DNA of 64,000 bases, taken from NCBI GenBank assembly GCA_950097015.1, contig CATNEN010000038.1, positions 2,667,501 through 2,731,500 on the forward strand, written 5' to 3'. Position numbers and translations under genes: made by a program. Source of the DNA: Macrostomum hystrix (Eukaryota > Platyhelminthes > Macrostomidae). The notes beneath the pieces are model-generated. The model saw only the letters and a program-made list of their open reading frames with translations, had not been told where the DNA came from and did no database searches. How positions within the stretch are numbered: the first letter of the stretch is position 1; each line of letters opens with the position of its first letter. Shown here in pieces: positions 58,701-64,000 of the stretch.

Positions 58701-60875
58701 TGGTGAGCTCCGGGTTGGACGGCACCACGTAGGCCACCAGGAACTTGTCCTCACCTTCGGCGCCTTTCACCAGCACTACACAGGCATTCACGAGGCCGCT
58801 GTCCAGCAGGGCGGCCTCGATGGCTTGCACCTCGACAGAGTAGCCGCGGATCTTCACCATGCTGTCGCAGCGGCCGCAGATCTCCAGGCTGCTGTCGGAC
58901 AGCAGGTAGCCCCAGTCGCCCGTGCGGTAGAGCCGCTCCTGGTCCGGCTGGCAGCCGCCGCTCAAAGCTTTCGGCGCCTGAATGAACTTGCTGCGGTTCA
59001 GGTCCGGCCGCTTCACGTAGCCCTTGGCCAGGGTGGGACCAGCCACGTAGATCTGTGCAGGGTCGATTGCAGTTCGATTCATTTCGATGATGGATTTTGA
59101 TTTCGGAGGGATTTTTATGGATGTCATATGGCGGCGCATGTTCATAAATACGATGCGAATCATTTTATCCCCCGTCGGATATACGTATTTTGTTACGTGT
59201 GAAGTTTGCTTACTAAGGACTGCCTGTTCGAACTACTCCGCATATAATGTATAGTAGCACCGATTGAGCAACGCGAGTGTGCTTTTAGTTGTTAGATGTA
59301 CAGCTAAGCATAGCATTACATAAGCAAAGCATTAAGTGATGGATGTACTACATAACCGTCCCGCATTTGTGCTCAACCTGACCTCTCCGGCTGCTCCAAC
59401 TGGCTGCGGGTTGAGCTCGCTGTCCAGGATGACGACTCGAACTCCGGGCAGCAGCCAGCCGACTGGGCAGAACTTTCGCCTCTCCTCAGGCCGGCGCTGG
59501 ATGCGCTTATAGTACTCGGTCAGGTCGCAGGCAGCAACGTCGTGGCACTCGGAGATGCTGTACAGGTTGATGACTCGAGTTGTCGGGAGTAGCGTTTGGC
59601 AGCGTTCCAGCAGGCTGGTGGTGACCACCTCACCGCAGAGCCAGATTTGTCTGATTATTATTAAATTGGTTTAACCAATCTACGTCAAATATTCACAGGA
59701 TTTTTGATTGATCTACTCAACTCAACAATCTGAAGCCTCTAAGTCTAGATACCGATTGATTTTGCTCCGAGACTTACTTAAGACTGGCGCAGGCCTCCCG
59801 CACTCCGGCGGCCTCGGAGTCCAGCACGGTCTCCAGCAGTGATGGCGTGAAGAGCATCCTCGTGATGCGATTTCGCCGCATATAATCCAGCAGCTTCGGC
59901 GGATCGTAGATCACATCGTCCGGGATGACAAACAGGCACTGGCCCTTCATCAGCGGCCGGAGCATTTCCCAAACGAAGAAAACGTTGCAGGCCTCACGTT
60001 CTGGCCCGTCAGACTCGTCGTAGGGATAGGTCACATGACGCCAGTGGTAGGAGAAGACGGCGCCGCGGTGCGGCATGCCGATGCCCTTCGGCTTGCCCGT
60101 TGTGCCGCTGGAGTACACGATGAAGGCCAGGGCATCGAGATCGACCGTCACGGGCACGCAGCTGGTGTCGCAGCGCAGCTCTTCGAGGTCGCGCCGCCAG
60201 TCGTCGTTGAAGACCCAAGCCAGGCTGCGCGCCGACTCCGGCAAGCGGTTAAGAAGGCCCGGCTTGGTCAGCACCGCTCGTGGCTCGGCGTCGGACAGGA
60301 CACTCTCGATTAGCGATTCCGGGTACGACAGGTCCATGGGGAGGTAGGCCCCGCCTGATGAGATTTGAACAAGAGAGGTCGCCTCATAGTACTTATAGTA
60401 GAGAGAATATATTGTCTAACTATTTGTTGTGATTGCTGAGAATAGTTGCGCATTGTGAAGCGTAAAAAAACTTTGGAGCTCGTGCTGAAGCTGTTCTGGA
60501 CTAGTCCGGTCCTCGATAATGTAAATTTGCAGATTAAAACTTATTTTTCGGGTGCGTATTTTTTGTGAGCAATGTAGCTGAGTCTAGAGTTCACTCACCG
60601 GCCTTGAGAATGGCAATATAGGCCACAACGTACTCAATGCAGCGCTCCATGTAGATGATGCCGCACTGCTCAACATCCACACCTTTGAGCCGTAGCTCAG
60701 CGGCCAGCTTGCTGGACAGCTGGTCGAGCTCGGCGTATGTCAGCTGACTGCCGGAGCCGTCCGACACCGCGACGCGGTCCGGTGTCAGCTGGGCCTGACG
60801 GCAGAACTGAGCGTGCAGACTGCCAACGGTCTGGTACGCATCCGCCGCCGATTGAGTCGTCGACTGAGTCGGCAT
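52758..60875 (-). CDS. NRPS-like reductase, domains A-PCP-TR-SDR (ATRR-like), 1312 aa, 12 exons
   Basis: Predicted to activate a carboxylic acid with ATP, load it on a carrier protein, release it as aldehyde with NAD(P)H and reduce it to an alcohol. Exons (minus, in order): 60875-60599, 60354-59778, 59650-59383, 59052-58625, 58543-58358, 57190-56972, 56574-56264, 56107-55992, 55915-55595, 54760-54215, 53877-53359, 52928-52758 (3939 nt, all phases agree). A domain about 1-545: YSSGTTGKPKG at 173-183, NLYSISECHD, YRTGD 416-420, KIRGYSVE, A10 lysine K525. PCP: FFDYGGHSL with Ser581. Thioester reductase: LLTGATGFLG at 677-686, YSQTK with Y852/K856. SDR: TGASSGIG 1075-1082, NSAG 1152-1155, SSDAG, Y1218/K1222. 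No condensation domain. The same order occurs in fungal glycine-betaine reductase ATRR; substrate here is unproven. Animal Ebony and AASDH lack this ending. Confidence 0.92.
52985..53337 (+). repeat. SINE A copy with a partial relative, in the last intron of the NRPS-like gene
   Basis: A head fragment at about 52985-53050 (CGAGTTCGTATCTC, 'agcaagacacttgattcccc') is followed by a fuller SINE A from about 53057 (GTAGCCTAGTGGTTTTGGGC, GATTCGAATCC, 'tccatggactgaacagctgt'). Antisense to the gene. Confidence 0.7.
54870..55425. repeat. 21-bp minisatellite in an NRPS-like gene intron, plus a short 29-bp block
   Basis: GGTGTGACGTTTGGTTCTACA recurs about 20 times with GTGCGACG and TTTTACA variants. 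Between about 54955 and 55045 it is interrupted by three copies of the unrelated AGATCCTCAACTTGAGCAGC unit found also at 56650-56915. Confidence 0.92.
56145..56225. repeat. Short tandem repeat in an NRPS-like gene intron
   Basis: Four to five copies of CATCCACCTGTTAGACA in the 156-bp intron between exons 7 and 8. Confidence 0.85.
56650..56915. repeat. 29-bp minisatellite in an NRPS-like gene intron
   Basis: About nine copies of AGATCCTCAACTTGAGCAGC + CCCACTCCC with variants. It shares its core with the arrays at 51155-51725 and 54955-55045. Confidence 0.9.
57240..57425 (+). repeat. SINE B-related fragment in an NRPS-like gene intron
   Basis: A GAGTTCGAATCC B box, then 'gatgagaaagtcaggtccga' and 'tgtactcacctgtgtgagtg', match the SINE B body with a different head. 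Plus sense. Confidence 0.5.
57460..57752 (-). repeat. SINE B in an NRPS-like gene intron
   Basis: 'cgcagccagccaggagacga', 'atttcgctgactcctgagct', 'ccttctctccgcggctgcga' and 'cggaatcgagctcagggacc' match SINE B. It is in the same sense as the gene and lies just beyond the 53-bp array. Confidence 0.8.
57801..58383 (-). repeat. 53-bp tandem array of a 5' splice site plus the end of the PCP exon
   Basis: Eleven copies with a period of exactly 53 bp. Read with the gene, each unit carries GGAGAGCTTCTTCGACTATG GCGG, the last 24 bases of exon 5 (coding ESFFDYGG), then GTGAGGCCTGGCTGTG and the first part of the intron. The copy nearest unique exon sequence (58359-58383) is the real exon end. The other ten lie in the intron and are almost identical. 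Reading past the first donor gives GGG TGA, an immediate stop, and 53 is not a multiple of three, so only the first donor keeps the frame. Confidence 0.97.
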
Positions 60876-60947
60876 ATTAATTTAGGACTGCTGTGGCTTT
60901 GAGTGCTTGCAGTTTACTGGTCAATGCTGGACTGCTTGGGGCGCGAG

Positions 60948-60955
60948 CTTATAAA
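60948..60955 (-). promoter_or_regulatory. TATA-like box upstream of the NRPS-like gene
   Basis: TTTATAAG read on the minus strand, about 73 bases before the ATG at 60875. This would give a 5'UTR of roughly 45 bases. Position and sequence are suitable, but there is no transcript support, and trans-splicing would make it less informative. Confidence 0.35.
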
Positions 60956-62693
60956 CTCAAGGCCTATAGTTGGGTAGGGAATAGAATCCGTGCCAGAGTT
61001 TGAAGGACGGCGGTGCCAATTGAGGTGGGGTTAGCACTGCGAGTTGCTTGAGGTCACCTTTCAGGATAGGCGGCACGCGAAATGAGGAGAAAGCTGTACA
61101 AGAATTTTCGTCCCAGGCTGTACAGTTCTTCGTGCGCTTATGCTCAAGAGGATAGGAAGCGAACTCACTAGCTGCTGCTCATTAGGAATTTGTTCTTATC
61201 AGTGAAGTAGCTTCACAGAACAATTTGTCGGGGCATTGGTTGGACTCGTATAGGACTTTATAGCTGGTTTTATGTAAGAGTTGTTCAAGTGCTTTCAGCT
61301 TGTTTTTAAGCAGACCTGAAAAATGTAAAGATAAATAAATAAATGTTTACATGTATCGTTAGAAAACTTGCTCTGAAGAATTTTGAAGCTCAAAGATAAA
61401 ATCTTGAGAGACGGTTCCACCTCAAACACGACCTTAGCTAAAACGCGGGTGATTATTCAGCTTTCCAATGTAACAAAAGCTTTGAAAATGGGTTAAATGA
61501 AACGAAAGTTATTCGTGTTTTTCTTCTGATCGTGAATCGGAATTTCTGTCCTGAGTATATCGTGGACAGCCATGCAGTCGGACTCTTCTGGTCCTGACAA
61601 TCGGACTCTGCATGGTGGGGATTCTACATACAGAGCTCCATGGCAAGAGATCCTATAGTGCCGGGCGCTGTTTTTTCTGCCAAGTCACGGTTCTGTCGGG
61701 CCTGGGGAATTATAGTTTTTGTTATCTTGCGAGCAGGTCCGACATTGAGCTAGCCTGCTCACCAGTTCACTCTCCGGCAACTTTGAGTTTTACACACTGC
61801 ACAGTAGCTGCACGCAACACTTCAACCATTCAAGTAAATAGAGGGCAAAGTCCAAAGCACCTGCAGTCAGCTCTTTTGCTTTACTTCTTTGTTTTAGCAA
61901 GTTGACAATTCTTGTTTTATTTATTAACGCACGAAAATTTATAAAACTAGCTTAAATTTTATAAGGGCCAACTTAATTTTTATGCTAACATTAACCCTTT
62001 GAATTTCATGTCAGGACTTAGAGTCCATGCGCGTGTCCCTCTGGCCCAGTACAGGACTTCCTTTGCTTCATCTCTCCAGTTATCTCACCAATTTTCTTAT
62101 CTGTTCTGTCTCATCTCACTTTATCATGTCTCTTCTTTTTATCTCTTATCTCTGCTCGTGTCTAGTCTCTTTTTGTATCTACTGTCTTATTATTCACCTT
62201 TCTATCTCTTCACTGGCTGTCATCTCTCCCGTGTCTTTCTTCCGTGTCTTGATTTTGGCTTAACACTCTTCGATCTGACTAGCGTAATTGGATGTGTACA
62301 AGTACTTGTAAATCAACAGTTGACATTTTGTATCATTCTACTATACAATATTGAGTAGCTCTACCCCGCTCAGAAAATACCTCACTCAAAGCGACTGAAT
62401 CCCCATTTAGTAAATTGTTCCCAGATTGGCAAAGCCACTTAATTTGTATATACTGTCTCTATACTATGTTACTACGAGTACTATGTTAGTTGTATACAAT
62501 GAGTTTACCGTGGTAAACCTTAGTTGAAACAGTTGAAAAATATTGATTGAGAGTTTTAATTGTAAACATAATTGATTCATTTTTATACTAAATTTTAGCT
62601 TGTGCTGCTCATGTTAGGAAGCTATTTTTCATTAGCTTGTTCATTATTTTCATTAGTGCAAATCTGAATTTGTTATTATGTTTAAGAGTCTAT
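60956..62693. other. Intergenic region upstream of the NRPS-like gene
   Basis: No supported gene. A C/T-rich stretch at about 62075-62240 looks like the minus-strand form of the degenerate GAGATGAGACAGG satellite. Frames at 61612-61905 and 61999-62358 run through such sequence. Confidence 0.5.
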
Positions 62694-62810
62694 GTACGCG
62701 GTGAAGTTTAAACATCAGAAACATGTGGGACGCATTAAGGACGGGAGAAAGTTAAGTGTCGAAGGAGTAGCCTACGACGCTACATACGATTTCAACGCTC
62801 GTTTTAAGGT
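62694..62810 (+). CDS. Possible first coding exon of a plus-strand gene running out of the window
   Basis: ATG followed by about 39 codons of hydrophilic, lysine-rich peptide (MYAVKFKHQKHVGRIKDGRK, later YDATYDFNARFK) in GC-richer sequence than its surroundings. An AG precedes it (TATGTTTAAG). The donor after AAG would be GTCATA, which is weak. No downstream exon was recognised before the window end, so this is tentative. Confidence 0.25.
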
Positions 62811-64000
62811 CATATTTCTTCTCTTTTACACAGTCTAAAGTTCTTTGCCATGATAGCTATGGGGCCTAGGCCTGTCCCACAGTGTCAGACTTCTACCAAT
62901 GACCCGGCCGGCCGTAATCACCGTTGCAGTAAGCATACCGCCTACGCTGGCTAAGGTAGTTAGGCTTACTGCCTACTCATTATCCAGCCGCTCCACTCCA
63001 AAACCTACCAATCTACCTTGGCTAAGATATCTCACATTTATACCCCTCTAAGGGACAAGTAGTCTGCTGATTTAGGGTGTATGTATCCACCTTAAATTTC
63101 TTGGCCTAGTTATAAAAAATGTAGATAATGCCATAATGGTAGCAATTATTTACAGTTTTTGTTGATTACCGATTCCGACATGCTAGGCTAGCTACTTAAT
63201 GTCAATAAATGTATCACTATATTTATCTTAGATAAAATGTAGCATAATTGGGTGAAATTCTTGAACAGTTTTATTCATTTATAGTTTATTTTGCTTTCAG
63301 AGTTTCAATACCCAGTCCTTGAAAGTGTCTGGACAAGAGCTACCCTCTTCAAGAGCCAGTCCTTGAAAGTGTCTGGCCAATGTCTGGTTAATATAGCTAA
63401 CACAATTATCCCAATATATAAAAACTATAGATAGCCAGGCTAATTAAAATAAAAAACATTTTTAGCTATAATAGCTAGTTATAGTTATCTCACACAAGAA
63501 AATACGATTGCCTTTTAAACTGGACCTTGCCCAATTAATATTTATTTACAGTTTATAGATTTTTATGTATAGTTCTCATGCTAATGTGGCAGTAGGCCAT
63601 GTGGTATACATTAGTATTAGTATTAGTATACATATTGCATTATATTTAAGCAGTAGCAATCTAATTATCAAAGCAGTTTTCTTTGGATCAAATAATTAGT
63701 ACGTTTAGCACTAACATTAAAATATATTCAGGGTTAGGCTTAGAAATAAAATAGCTACTTAGTTAGTATCTAGCTAAAAAATATCTAGAATATGCAATAG
63801 CTATCTGAAGTGATAGTATACAAAAATATTAAGCATATTTTTTCACCTTTAATTAACTATATTATAAAACAGTATTAATTTATATTTGTTATAAAATTAG
63901 TTTGTTACTTGTTTTAATTTCACTGATATGCACTACTACCTAGCTATTTATAAATAACTTTATGTGATACTACAATTTTTATAATTCTTGGTTTCATAAT
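62811..64000. other. AT-rich terminal region
   Basis: AT-rich sequence without a recognisable gene or long repeat. A short direct repeat around 63310-63380 (CCAGTCCTTGAAAGTGTCTG twice) is the only structure I see. Confidence 0.5.

Noticed and set aside
61999-62358. 119-codon Ser/Leu-rich plus frame
   Set aside because: It reads the C/T-rich strand of a degenerate GAGATGAGAC-type repeat.

Overview
This window is nuclear DNA from an invertebrate animal. Its genes are split into many short, GC-rich exons with GT/AG borders, and several encode classic metazoan families: a conventional protein kinase C, MEF2 and a C18orf32-type microprotein. The spaces between exons are full of minisatellites, tRNA-derived SINEs and small inverted-repeat elements. 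The mix (CAG-coded polyglutamine, intronic tandem repeats in almost every gene, AG sites just upstream of several start codons that could be trans-splice acceptors) would suit a free-living flatworm such as Macrostomum or another lophotrochozoan. The species call is inference only.

Layout, left to right. 1-2233 holds repeats only. 2234-4933 (minus) is a complete five-exon gene of unknown function (478 aa). 6228-21196 (plus) is a complete conventional PKC in 15 exons (664 aa); nearly every long intron carries its own tandem array. 21197-25703 is mostly AT-rich intergenic DNA with CCAAT-bearing repeats. 25704-27650 (plus) is a two-exon Ala/Ser-rich, NLS-bearing protein (505 aa). 29100-31998 is a 31-bp array of about 93 copies that ends exactly at a splice-acceptor-like site ahead of a secreted PAN/C-type-lectin-like gene (32211-33088). 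35472-37880 and 39284-42676 are tandem paralogous GT32-type glycosyltransferases that share an almost identical stretch of exon 3. 42677-47528 is intergenic with nested MITE-like elements. 47529-48383 is a C18orf32/UPF0729 homologue. 49148-50426 is a short MEF2. 52758-60875 (minus) is a 12-exon, 1312-aa NRPS-like enzyme. The rest is AT-rich intergenic DNA.

The most notable gene is the last one. Its domain order is adenylation, carrier protein, thioester reductase, short-chain dehydrogenase (A-T-R-R), with all the catalytic motifs visible. This is the architecture of the fungal glycine-betaine reductase ATRR, not of the animal Ebony-type or Lys2/AASDH-type enzymes. Its carrier-protein exon ends one codon before the phosphopantetheine serine, and that exon end together with its 5' splice site has been copied eleven times in a 53-bp tandem array.

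The genes do not form an operon or pathway. They share one theme: tandem repeats that sit on or next to splice sites, and the same repeat monomers turning up at unrelated loci. Exon borders were derived by reading frames and splice consensus; all exon sums are multiples of three. No transcript evidence was available.
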